This document shows, piece by piece, positions 1 through 8,332 of a stretch of DNA of 29,315 bases. Below the pieces are notes generated by a model. It had not been told where the DNA came from, searched no databases, and saw only the letters and a program-made list of their open reading frames with translations. Each line of letters opens with the position of its first letter. Position 1 is the stretch's first letter. A program made the position numbers and the translations under genes. This DNA comes from an uncultured Lachnospiraceae bacterium (lineage in GTDB: Bacteria > Bacillota > Clostridia > Lachnospirales > Lachnospiraceae): the NCBI GenBank assembly GCA_910577115.1, contig CAJTMC010000044.1, forward strand, positions 1 through 29,315, given 5' to 3'.

Positions 1-126
1 CCGGCGTACTGCCGGGCGGAACAGATTCGCCCTCATCGGGTTCGGAAGGCTTTGTTGAATCATCCGGTGTACTGCCGGGCGGAACATTTTCACCCTCATC
101 AGGCAGAAGATCACCCGGGTCATTGG
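1..126. repeat. 63-bp tandem repeat coding a Pro/Ser/Asp/Glu-rich linker
   Basis: Two copies with a 63-base period begin at positions 1 and 64; the first 23 bases differ at one position and the rest diverges. Translated on the minus strand each unit contains VPPGSTPDD. The array probably continues off the left edge. It is an extended spacer in the surface protein. Confidence 0.8.
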
Positions 127-1996
127 GGTCTTTCGCGAAGGGGTCGTCAAATTCGGCATTAAAAATCACCGTTGTCCCCGTTGACATTAGAGACGCTTTT
201 AAATACACACTCGCTATGCTGTCCCATTCCGCTTCGCTGCCGCCAAAATATATATACTTTAGACAGTGACATGAGGTAAACGGATTGTCCCCGATTTCCT
301 TTACGCTTGCCGGAATATATAGCTCGGGAAGCAAAGTGCAGGATGCAAACATGTCATTACTAATGCAATCTGCCGTTTGAGGCAGTGTTACATTCGTCAA
401 TTTCCAACACTGCGCGAACAGACCGTCCCCCAGTGTTACCGTTTCATTGCCGGGCATAAATCTTACGCGGGTCATTTCATCGCAGCTCATAAATGCGCCC
501 GCGCCTACTGACGTAATACTTGCCGGAAAATCAATATAGGCCAGACTCGTACAACCTCGAAAAGTGTTGTTTCCGATTGTTTTTACCCCGTCGGAAACCG
601 TCACAGAGGTAAGATTCGCGCAATTGCGGAAAGCATTGTCTCCAAGCGCCCCAACGGTGCCGGGGATAGTTACAGATATCAATGCAGACCCGTAAAATGC
701 GTTTTGACCAATCTCCACGATGCCATCAGGTATATATATGCTGAGAGCGCCACTCTGATAAAAAGCATAGCTTCCTATACCTGTTACACCTTTCTCAATA
801 ATGACTGTGCTGATATTGCATTCGCTCCAGGGCGGGAGATTATCTAAGGAATAATTTGGCATAGCTCCGCTACCGGAGATTGTTAGCACCCCTGCATTTG
901 TCAATGACCAGTTCAGGTTTCCCGCCGTTCCGTTTTGAGCCACTTTGTCAGCATCCGGGTCATCTGCGGGAACATGACCTTCCGGATAACGTGTAATAAT
1001 AAAGCTTGCGTTTAAAACCTCCGATTCATTCATTACGCGTCCCCAGTGAACAGAACTGTTGTAGTTTGCTTCGGCGACGATCACGCCTCCTGCGCTCTTT
1101 TGAAGAACAATTACGCTATGGCTGTTGCCATTTACCCGCAGGATATCACCGACCTTTACATCATCAAACGTAAAGCTGCCTCCGTCGATTGCCCTTGCGG
1201 GTAAACTGCCAAAGGCTGCATCGCTGAGAATAAAGGCGAAGGCTGCACAACCCACGCCTTTGTTTGCCCCGTAAATGTATCCGCCTTTCCATGTATAGGA
1301 ATCGCCAAGATTACCCTTGCTCCCGTAGGGCGTAAAATTCGTCCACTCCATTCCTTCGGGATACGTTTCCTTTAAAGCGATCATGGTCTGATAGGCCTCC
1401 TGATAGGTTGGGATAACGCCTTCCGTTATTTTAGTAATCCGGACGTTTGGCTTAGAATAGCCGCATTCGGTGCATACGTTGTTATCATCATAGTTGTGCT
1501 TTGCGTAACTATCTTTTTTGCTGTTGTCAGTCACAGGACAGTCTTCGCCATCGCATTCGTGCCAATGATAGCTTTTGTCGTGGTTCCAGTCAACGGACCA
1601 ACTGTGCTCATGGACATCAGATGTGAGATCTGTGAACGGCATGTCATTAGTGTCTTCCGGTTCCACAGATGATTCACCATTCGAATCTTCAGGTAAATCA
1701 TTTTTTTCAGTTTCTGTCTCGGTTTCTGATTCAATTTGATTTTCGGGATCTTCTTCGGTTTCCTCGTCAGCTTCTGATTCAGGTTCCGATTCCGATTCCG
1801 ATTCTGATTCAGTCTTCTCTCCGGTTTCCGTTTCTGCTTCGGTTTTCTGCTCCCATTCAGTCTCTGCCCCGGTGTCCATCATTGTGTTTGGCTGGTCGGT
1901 TTGTTCGGCTGCCGCTGCCGCCCCCACAGTAGAGGATAACATTGCGAAAGTCATCACGATCGACATCAGCCATTTTCGTTTTCGCTTCCAATTCAT
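1..1996 (-). CDS. Secreted CHAP-like / BspA-type leucine-rich-repeat surface protein (C-terminus beyond left edge)
   Basis: My own translation of the minus strand from the ATG at 1996 to the left edge is open (about 665 codons, no stop). An AAGGAGG ribosome site sits just upstream. Order seen: basic N-terminus and hydrophobic signal peptide (residues 1-32); Glu/Ser/Thr-rich linker (about 45-110); His/Cys-rich segment with a CxxC pair (about 129-178) of the kind common in Clostridia surface proteins; a Cys/His peptidase or amidase-like domain (about 195-335) with the Cys in GCAAFAF and the His in NSHSVIV; BspA-type LRR_5 repeats (about 350-608) with recurring F-x-x-C and 'IPxxV' elements; then Pro/Asp/Glu-rich 21-residue repeats at the edge. 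Likely exported and wall-associated, binding or trimming peptide or glycan. The end of the protein and its anchoring signal are not visible. Function beyond the domain level is inference. Confidence 0.85.
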   Translation of the reverse strand, partial: MNWKRKRKWLMSIVMTFAMLSSTVGAAAAAEQTDQPNTMMDTGAETEWEQKTEAETETGEKTESESESESEPESEADEETEEDPENQIESETETETEKNDLPEDSNGESSVEPEDTNDMPFTDLTSDVHEHSWSVDWNHDKSYHWHECDGEDCPVTDNSKKDSYAKHNYDDNNVCTECGYSKPNVRITKITEGVIPTYQEAYQTMIALKETYPEGMEWTNFTPYGSKGNLGDSYTWKGGYIYGANKGVGCAAFAFILSDAAFGSLPARAIDGGSFTFDDVKVGDILRVNGNSHSVIVLQKSAGGVIVAEANYNSSVHWGRVMNESEVLNASFIITRYPEGHVPADDPDADKVAQNGTAGNLNWSLTNAGVLTISGSGAMPNYSLDNLPPWSECNISTVIIEKGVTGIGSYAFYQSGALSIYIPDGIVEIGQNAFYGSALISVTIPGTVGALGDNAFRNCANLTSVTVSDGVKTIGNNTFRGCTSLAYIDFPASITSVGAGAFMSCDEMTRVRFMPGNETVTLGDGLFAQCWKLTNVTLPQTADCISNDMFASCTLLPELYIPASVKEIGDNPFTSCHCLKYIYFGGSEAEWDSIASVYLKASLMSTGTTVIFNAEFDDPFAKDPNDPGDLLPDEGENVPPGSTPDDSTKPSEPDEGESVPPGSTP

Positions 1997-2430
1997 ACGA
2001 AACCTCCTTCTTAATTAATGTGCTTTAGCGTATTGACACGATTATATTGAAGCAGATTTACTGGATATAAATGTGTCGAACACTAATTTGCCTCGGGTGT
2101 AGAACAATTCAAGCTACGCCCTCTTGCAAAGGCAGTTATATTATATTACTTCGTCTATTAAAAATCAATGTTTTTCAGTAATCGCAGAACGAAACAGAAC
2201 TAAATGCAGACCTAAAGGAAACGCTCAAATTAAAAGTAAAACAGTACATATGTTTGCAATTGCGTATATTTCCTACGTTTAACAGTAAATAAAGAAGATT
2301 GTTATAAAATTATATAACATTATGAAAGAATTTAAAACACAAATATGCTATTGTTAAAAAATAAATAGACATCCCCTTTTCTCTTTTAGGAAGCAGGGTA
2401 TCAAAAATATAACAGACGGAGGTTTTAAAA
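1997..2430. other. AT-rich divergent intergenic region
   Basis: 434 bases between the minus-strand surface protein and the plus-strand acetyltransferase, with no credible gene. A minus-strand -10 (TATAAT, read from 2041-2046) could serve the surface protein, but its -35 is weak. Around 2300-2320 there is an AT-rich inverted repeat (TGTTAT...ATAACA) that could be an operator. No clear plus-strand promoter was found for the acetyltransferase. Confidence 0.4.
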
Positions 2431-3051
2431 ATGAGTAGTATGAAAGAAAGACTACATACCGGAGAATTGTATTTTCCATGTGGCGAAGAAATTATGAAAG
2501 AGCAGATGGCTTATCAGGATTTGCTGTGTGAGTATAACCTGACCAGGCCGTCAGAGGTAGAAAAAAGAGCCGAAATGCTTAAAAAAATGTTAGGCGACTG
2601 CGGCGAGGGCGTATATATTGAGGCGCCTTTTTACTCTAATTTCGGCGGTCATAACTGCCACTTTGGAAAAATGGTATATGCAAACTATGGCTTAACCTGT
2701 GTGGACGATACCCACATTTATATTGGCGCCTATACTATGCTTGGCCCCAACGTGACAATCGCAACGGCAGGACACCCGATTTTGCCGGAGCTTCGTGAAA
2801 AGGGACTTCAGTATAATATGCCGGTTCACATTGGCAGAAACTGCTGGCTCGGTGCAGGCGTGATTATTATGCCGGGCATCACCATCGGCGATAATACGGT
2901 CATTGGCGCAGGAAGCATTGTGACCAAAGACATTCCATCAAATGTCGTCGCGGTCGGAAATCCCTGCCGGGTTATGCGCGAAGTGGGAGAGCGTGACCGG
3001 AAATACTATTTTAAAGACAGGGAAATCAACCATGAGGAGTGGAAGGAGTAA
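2431..3051 (+). CDS. Maltose/galactoside O-acetyltransferase family protein (LacA/Maa type)
   Basis: 206 residues, the usual size of the family. The N-terminus (KERLHTGELYFPCGEEIMKE) is the Mac helical cap; the rest is a left-handed beta-helix of hexapeptide repeats (IYIGAYTMLGPNVTI, VHIGRNCWLGAGVII, ITIGDNTVIGAGSIV). The catalytic histidine is visible in ATAGHP at residue 115. Family members transfer acetyl from acetyl-CoA to a sugar hydroxyl in the cytoplasm; the sugar cannot be told from sequence. An AGACGGAGG ribosome site precedes the ATG. It stands alone between a divergent gene and a gene with its own promoter. Confidence 0.9.
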   Translation: MSSMKERLHTGELYFPCGEEIMKEQMAYQDLLCEYNLTRPSEVEKRAEMLKKMLGDCGEGVYIEAPFYSNFGGHNCHFGKMVYANYGLTCVDDTHIYIGAYTMLGPNVTIATAGHPILPELREKGLQYNMPVHIGRNCWLGAGVIIMPGITIGDNTVIGAGSIVTKDIPSNVVAVGNPCRVMREVGERDRKYYFKDREINHEEWKE

Positions 3052-3266
3052 AAGCCATATAGACTTGGTCAGGAAATTTTATTCAGCTAAATTGGGAATT
3101 TATATATACTCTCCGGCATATATCTTTCTCCTTCAAGTATTATATTCCGGTAATCACTATTACGCAAAAAGAGGATTGTATGATAAAATCTACTGTAAAA
3201 TACTGTGTGGGAAGAAAGTTATTGCGGGGAGGGAAAAAAGCAGTCATGCTCTCAAGACCATAATGA

Positions 3267-3295
3267 TTGAACTAAAATCAAAACTGTGATAAAAT
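3267..3295 (+). promoter_or_regulatory. Sigma-A promoter for the EAL-domain gene
   Basis: TTGAAC (3267-3272), 17-base spacer, TAAAAT (3290-3295). It lies 46 bases before the start codon, with GGGGAGG before the ATG. The 290-base gap between the acetyltransferase and this gene holds nothing else I recognise. Confidence 0.65.
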
Positions 3296-3341
3296 CAAGA
3301 ATAAAAGAGACTATGGAATAATCCGTTGGGGAGGAACTCGC

Positions 3342-5294
3342 ATGAACTATATTATCCATTATGATATAGCTGCAATTATCGTGACGGTAGTGATCGGAAT
3401 ACATTTTTATATGAAAAAGAACATCAGTACGGTGCAGAACCGCATATTTAAAGCACTGCTTGTCGTAGAGCTGCTGGCATCTGTCTTTGATTTAATGACG
3501 GTGTTTGCGATAAGGAATCCCATGAGTTTCATAAGACCATTGCATTATGTGCTGAATGTGGTTTATCTGGCAATGTTTAATCTGACGCCGGTGGTGTATT
3601 TTACATATATACTAAAGGTTATCAAAAAGACGGCATCTTCCAGCCGGAAGGAAAAGCTTCTGCTTGTTGTGCCAATCAGTATCTGTGAGCTTTTAATCGT
3701 AACATCTCCGATTCATGGACTCATTTTTCGTATCGGTCAAAATGGTGAATACATACATGGTCTTCTGTTTTGGTTTCTTTATGCTGTATCGCTTTACTAT
3801 GTGGCAATGTCGCAATATTATACAATCAGATTCCGAAAATTTTTTTCAGCAGGACAGATTGTGTCAGTAAGCTGTTATACCGTTTTCTGTTTTATAATTA
3901 TTATCACGCAGGCGTTTTTCCCAAGTCTTCTGATGACGCAGTTTGCGGTGTCCATTGCGGTACTCCTCATTTATTTTTCCCTTGAAAATCCGTTAAATTA
4001 TGAGGAGAAGGATCTTGGCACCTATAATAAAACTGCTTTTGAGAGGGTAGCGTTTGAACTGATTGGCAGCGAAACGCCGTTTCAGGTGTTGGGAATTGAA
4101 ATCGAGGGAATGAAGTATATTACAGATGCGCTTGGCGTAGAAAACGCAAACAGGCTTTTGAAGCAGTTTTCGGAGCTGATTCTGACAATCGCCGACAAGG
4201 AAAAGGTATTCTTCATGGGAGGCTACCGCTTTGTGATTCTCTCCGAAAAAAACGGGAATTGGGATGAAATCATAGCTGAGATACAGGAGCGTTTTAGTGT
4301 GCCGTTTCTGACGGATACGGTATCGGTAACAATGTCGGCACCGATGTGTGTTGTCGCTTACCCGAAAAATGCAAAGCGTTTGGCTGACATTATGACCTTG
4401 CTGGATATCGGGATTGTTGAGGCAAATCAGATTTCAGGAACACCTGTTATTTATGCAAACGACGAGCTGTTGAAAAAGGGACGCAGGGAAGCGGAGATTG
4501 TTCAGATTATGAAATATGCCCTGTACGAACATAAGTTTGAAGTTTATTACCAGCCGATTTACTCTGTGGAGAAAAAGTGTTACGTGTCGGCGGAAGCGCT
4601 GATTCGCCTGCGGCATGAGGAGTTTGGCTATATCAGCCCTGAGGAGTTTATTCCGATTGCGGAGCGCAACGGTCTGATTCTTGAAATTGGCGAGTTTGTA
4701 TTTTGTGAGGTGTGCCGTTTTATTTCCGAGGCGCATCTGCTTGAGAGAGGAATTGAATATATTGATGTGAATCTGTCAGTGGTTCAGTGCATGCAGTCTA
4801 CGCTTTATATGCAGCTGCTGGATATTATGAATCGATATAAGCTTCCCTATAACTGTATTAACCTTGAGATTACGGAGACGGCTGCAGTGATGTCGCAGGA
4901 AACGCTGATTGAAAATATGGATAAGCTCAGGGAGTATGGCATCAATTTTTCACTTGATGATTACGGTACCGGCTTTGCCAATACCGCGGCGGTTGTCAAG
5001 TATCCATTCCATACCGTAAAGCTTGACAAGTCAATGGTTTGGTCGGCAATGGATGACAAGAAGGCGATGTCGGCGCTGAAATATTCCATCGCGATGTTGA
5101 AAGAAATGGGTATGGAATTGATTGCCGAGGGTGTGGAGGAGCTTCGGCAGGCGCAGCTTTTGGAGGAGATGGGCTGTGATTTCTTTCAGGGATACTATTA
5201 TTCGAAACCTGTGTGCGGTGCGGAATTTTTGGAAAAGCTCGCAGAAATGGAGAAACGTGGTTCTATTGAAAAATTAAATATAATGGAGGCGTGA
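3342..5294 (+). CDS. Membrane c-di-GMP phosphodiesterase: 7-TM sensor, degenerate GGDEF, intact EAL
   Basis: 650 residues. Residues about 5-210 form roughly seven hydrophobic segments. Residues about 225-375 have a GGDEF fold in which the signature is GGYRF (293-297), so cyclase activity is unlikely. The EAL domain (about 385-640) keeps EAL (418-420), VNLS, the ExT E pair in LEITET, DDYGTG (539-544), KLDK, AEGVE and FFQGYYYSKP. These are the usual metal and catalytic positions, so hydrolysis of c-di-GMP to pGpG is expected. The membrane part probably senses a ligand or membrane state. The stop codon overlaps the next reading frame (GTGATG), so the two are translationally linked. Together with the HD-GYP protein at 11.3 kb it gives this locus two c-di-GMP degrading enzymes and no evident cyclase. 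Confidence 0.9.
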   Translation: MNYIIHYDIAAIIVTVVIGIHFYMKKNISTVQNRIFKALLVVELLASVFDLMTVFAIRNPMSFIRPLHYVLNVVYLAMFNLTPVVYFTYILKVIKKTASSSRKEKLLLVVPISICELLIVTSPIHGLIFRIGQNGEYIHGLLFWFLYAVSLYYVAMSQYYTIRFRKFFSAGQIVSVSCYTVFCFIIIITQAFFPSLLMTQFAVSIAVLLIYFSLENPLNYEEKDLGTYNKTAFERVAFELIGSETPFQVLGIEIEGMKYITDALGVENANRLLKQFSELILTIADKEKVFFMGGYRFVILSEKNGNWDEIIAEIQERFSVPFLTDTVSVTMSAPMCVVAYPKNAKRLADIMTLLDIGIVEANQISGTPVIYANDELLKKGRREAEIVQIMKYALYEHKFEVYYQPIYSVEKKCYVSAEALIRLRHEEFGYISPEEFIPIAERNGLILEIGEFVFCEVCRFISEAHLLERGIEYIDVNLSVVQCMQSTLYMQLLDIMNRYKLPYNCINLEITETAAVMSQETLIENMDKLREYGINFSLDDYGTGFANTAAVVKYPFHTVKLDKSMVWSAMDDKKAMSALKYSIAMLKEMGMELIAEGVEELRQAQLLEEMGCDFFQGYYYSKPVCGAEFLEKLAEMEKRGSIEKLNIMEA

Positions 5295-6217
5295 TGGAAT
5301 CTTCCCATATCAGAGTGTGCCGTTTTGGCGACAACACGAACAATGTTGCTGTTACAGAGGGTGATAAGGTAGAGGCACAGATTCAGTTTGGCTGGGAAAT
5401 TGACCATTACAATGTCAATGATTTGGTTGCGTATGTGGATGCCGTTTCCGCAGCGGATACGAAGGCGCTCACAGACGAGTATTACAGTAAATATAAGATT
5501 TTGCATGAGGGCAGGGTTCTTGAGGAGCGGGATTATCATGCGATTGTGACGCACTTTGGTATGCTTGGCGGCTTAAAGCAGCTTCCCGGTCTTGCAATAC
5601 AGAGGCTTATGGAAAAAGGATACGGCTTTGGCGCAGAGGGCGACTGGAAGACGGCAGCTATGGTGCGTCTGATGAAAATTATGGCGTCGAATGTAAAAGA
5701 TGCAAAGGGTACTTCGTTTATGGAGGACTATACTTATAATTTTGTTCCCGGAAAAGAGGGTATTTTGCAGGCACATATGCTTGAGGTTTGTCCTACAATT
5801 GCGGACGGCGATATTTCGATTAAAGTATGCCCGCTTTCAATGGGTGACAGGGAAGATCCTGCAAGGCTTGTGTTTACGTCAAAGACAGGCCCGGCAGTGG
5901 CAACGTCGCTTGTTGACCTTGGCAATCGCTTCCGCCTGATTATCAATGCCGTTGACTGCAAAAAGGTGGAAAAGCCGATGCCGAAGCTTCCGGTAGCGAC
6001 TGCTTTTTGGACACCGCAGCCAAACCTTACGGTTGGAGCAGAGGCTTGGATTTTGGCAGGCGGAGCACATCATACGGCATTTTCCTATGACCTTAGTGTA
6101 GAGCAGATGATTGACTGGGCTGACGCGATGGGCATTGAGGCGGTTGTAATTGACAACAATACGGACATCAGAACCTTTAAAAACGAGCTTCGTTGGAATG
6201 CGATTGCATATAAATAG
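5294..6217 (+). pseudogene. araA: L-arabinose isomerase remnant (AraA without N-terminal domain)
   Basis: An open frame of 307 codons, clearly AraA (RFGDN, GLKQLPGLAIQRLMEKGYGF, GEGDWKTA-like, GTSFMEDYTY, HMLEVCP, AGGAHHT), but family members are about 500 residues. It begins where the second domain begins, so about 170 residues are missing. Compared with E. coli AraA a further stretch of about 20 residues is missing between KILHEGR and DYHAIVTHFG. The metal-binding His of the VHPLGIGG motif (His350 in E. coli) is Cys179 here; the two Glu ligands and the AGGAHH His are kept. GGAGG (5285-5289) lies just before the ATG and overlaps the end of the EAL gene. The frame is intact, so a product may be made, but isomerase activity is not expected. 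No ara genes are nearby. Confidence 0.75.
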
Positions 6218-6223
6218 GTATGC

Positions 6224-6526
6224 TTACAAATAGGAGTCAAAGTAAAGCCGCTTTGGTTTTTCGACGTATTCCACTTCATCAAGGTCGGCGAAGGCTTCGA
6301 TGAAATCATCGCGCACAATGGCGATACAGTAGCCGTTGATGAGCGGCTCAATGCTGATGACATCTGAGGCGAGTTGTTCGATGCTTCCATGATATTTGAC
6401 GATCAATTCCCAGCTTCTTGTGGACGGGGTGTATCCTGTCCCGAGAATCTGGGATTTTTCTTTTTCCTCTGTGGTGGCGGCAAGCGCCAGATTCAGAAGA
6501 TTTTCCAGCTTTGCATTGTTTGGCAT
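6224..6526 (-). CDS. Stand-alone subtilase prodomain-like protein (candidate trans-acting propeptide)
   Basis: 100 residues, convergent with the araA remnant (6 bases apart) and divergent from the subtilase at 6697. I recall the same sequence pattern at the N-terminus of Csp-like S8 peptidases of Clostridia: a KLENLLNLALAAT start, WELIVKY, a middle 'L-NGYCIAIV' strand, and the ending VEYVEKPKRLYF that normally runs straight into the catalytic domain. Here a stop follows three codons later. Such prodomains act as intramolecular chaperones and inhibitors. The neighbouring subtilase lacks one, so this protein probably folds or restrains it in trans. A minus-strand -10 (TATACT from 6560-6565) is visible; the ribosome site (GGACGGA) is weak. 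The homology is by memory of the family, not by a search. Confidence 0.65.
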   Translation of the reverse strand: MPNNAKLENLLNLALAATTEEKEKSQILGTGYTPSTRSWELIVKYHGSIEQLASDVISIEPLINGYCIAIVRDDFIEAFADLDEVEYVEKPKRLYFDSYL

Positions 6527-6696
6527 GTATTTTTCCGTCCGGCTTTCTGTCTTTAAGATAGTATATGAGCGGTTTTACCTGTGTGCGAATCCGCAAACTG
6601 CTTTTTTGAAGCGAAATTGTTTTAGCCTGCGTTTTTTTCTGCAAAATCCGCAACAGATATGACAGAAATCCATATGATAAATAAGAGGAAGAATTT
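6527..6696. promoter_or_regulatory. Divergent regulatory region between prodomain gene and subtilase
   Basis: 170 bases separate the two start codons. On the minus strand TATACT (6560-6565) is a candidate -10. On the plus strand TATGAT (6673-6678) is a possible -10 with no convincing -35. The two genes probably share this control region. Confidence 0.35.
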
Positions 6697-8196
6697 GTGG
6701 GTGTGCTTATGAATGAGTATGAGAGAACCGCCTCGTGCATCACGCAGGTGACACAGCGGGAGCCGTACCTTACGGGAGCGGGCGTTATTGTGGCAGTGCT
6801 TGACAGTGGAATTGATTATTTTCTCTCGGAATTTCGTGACAGGGCAAACCGGACGCGCATTTTGGCAATTTGGGATCAGGGTGCAGCGCCGGATGCGGAG
6901 GCGGGACTTTTACCACCGTCGGGATACAATATTGGTGTGCTTTACACAAGGGAAATGATTGACGAGGCGATCTCGCTGGGCAGGGAAGAAGGGCGAAAAA
7001 AGGTGCCGACTTTTGACTATTCCGGTCATGGGACGGGAGTGGCGGCGGTGGCGGCAGGCACAGACAGTGGTGTGGCAGCAGAGGCTGACATTCTTGTCGT
7101 AAAGCTTGGAACGGCATCTCCGGAGGGATTCCCGCGTACGACGCAGCTGATGCGCGGCATTGATTTTTGCGTTAAGCTTGGAGTGGAGCTGAACCGGCCG
7201 GTGGCGATTAACATCAGCTTTGGCAATACATACGGTGATCATCAGGGAAACTCTCTTTTGGAACGTTTTATTGACAATGCGTCGGAAATCGGACGAAGCG
7301 TGATTGTGGTAGGAAGCGGAAACGAAGGCGCGTCAAACGGGCATACGGCGGGTGTAGCGCTGACCCGGAAAACAGTGGAATTGTCTGTTGCGGAGTACGA
7401 GACAGGACTTAGCATACAGCTGTGGAAGTATGCACAGGACATTATGGATATGACACTTGTGTCACCTTCCGGCGAGCGCGTGCTGTTCCGGCTGTCAGGA
7501 GAGAGTGCGGCGCAGACTGTAAGGCAGAGGCTGCAAAATACAATGCTGTTGTGTTATTTAGGAGAGCCGCTTCCATATAGTACGTCGCAGGAAATTTTTA
7601 TTGATATGATTCCCGAAAATACTTATGTCAATAGCGGCATATGGAGTATTTTATTGTCGCCTGTCAATGTGGTGACGGGGGAATACCGTTTTTATCTGCC
7701 CAGTTATGCGACAAGAAACAGGGGAACAGGCTTTTTTCTGCCAACGCCGGAGATGACGCTCACGATTCCTTCAACCGCAAGGAGAGCCATTACGGTGGGG
7801 GCTTACGACGTTTCTTTGAGGAGCTATGCGGATTTTTCCGGACGCGGTTATGTTTTTCGCTATGACGGCGGAAGGCGTGATACTGTGGGCGGAGGACAGA
7901 TTGTTGCTGATGTCAAGCCTGATCTTTTAGCGCCGGGGGTAAATATTACGGTGCCGATGCCGAACGGGGGATATGAGCAGGTTTCGGGAACCTCTTTTGC
8001 AACGCCCTTTGTGACAGGCGCGGCGGCGCTGATGATGGAGTGGGGGATTGTGCGCGGAAACGACCGCTTTTTATATGGGGAGCGGCTGAAAGCGCTGCTT
8101 GTAAAGGGAACGGAAGTTCTTGCAGGGGCGCCTGAACGGCCGAATTCGCAAGCTGGCTGGGGGGTGCTTTGCCTGCGGAACAGTTTGCCGCTTTGA
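6697..8196 (+). CDS. S8 family subtilisin-like serine protease (Csp-like), catalytic domain only
   Basis: 499 residues from GTG at 6697, chosen because AGAGGAA lies 6 bases upstream; the ATG at 6709 would be too far from it. The triad is complete: Asp36 (AVLDSGID), His111 (SGHGTGVA), Ser433 (SGTSFATPF), with the oxyanion Asn in VVGSGNEGAS. Between His and Ser lies the large insertion (jelly-roll-like, VSPSGERVLFRLSG) typical of the Csp-like group. The catalytic domain begins about 25 residues in (SCITQVTQ...LTGAGVIVAVLDSG); no prodomain and no signal peptide are present. Relatives carry an N-terminal prodomain of about 100 residues. Here the matching domain seems to be the divergent gene at 6224-6526. 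Likely cytoplasmic or released by a non-classical route. Substrate unknown. Confidence 0.9.
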   Translation: MGVLMNEYERTASCITQVTQREPYLTGAGVIVAVLDSGIDYFLSEFRDRANRTRILAIWDQGAAPDAEAGLLPPSGYNIGVLYTREMIDEAISLGREEGRKKVPTFDYSGHGTGVAAVAAGTDSGVAAEADILVVKLGTASPEGFPRTTQLMRGIDFCVKLGVELNRPVAINISFGNTYGDHQGNSLLERFIDNASEIGRSVIVVGSGNEGASNGHTAGVALTRKTVELSVAEYETGLSIQLWKYAQDIMDMTLVSPSGERVLFRLSGESAAQTVRQRLQNTMLLCYLGEPLPYSTSQEIFIDMIPENTYVNSGIWSILLSPVNVVTGEYRFYLPSYATRNRGTGFFLPTPEMTLTIPSTARRAITVGAYDVSLRSYADFSGRGYVFRYDGGRRDTVGGGQIVADVKPDLLAPGVNITVPMPNGGYEQVSGTSFATPFVTGAAALMMEWGIVRGNDRFLYGERLKALLVKGTEVLAGAPERPNSQAGWGVLCLRNSLPL

Positions 8197-8229
8197 GGAC
8201 AGGGGAATATGAATCGGCTTTCCCTCATA

Positions 8230-8258
8230 TTGCCAAAATCTTGTATCAATGATATAAT
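8230..8258 (+). promoter_or_regulatory. Sigma-A promoter of the binding-protein/chemoreceptor operon
   Basis: TTGCCA (8230-8235), 17-base spacer, TATAAT (8253-8258). The leader carries a small hairpin at 8275-8290 (ATGCC, 6-base loop, GGCAT) and an AAAGGATGG ribosome site 7 bases before the ATG at 8333. Confidence 0.75.
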
Positions 8259-8332
8259 GGAAACAGACTGATACATGCCCGAATAGGCATAATGGTCATG
8301 GAAAGAATGGTTACATAAAGGATGGAACAGAT

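Noticed and set aside
1669..1932. Plus-strand open frame of 87 codons
   Set aside because: It is the antisense of the Glu/Ser-rich linker of the surface protein; the low-complexity composition keeps it open. No ribosome site or family signal.
2942..3289. Open frame overlapping the acetyltransferase end
   Set aside because: It starts inside the acetyltransferase in another frame, has no ribosome site and covers the EAL promoter.
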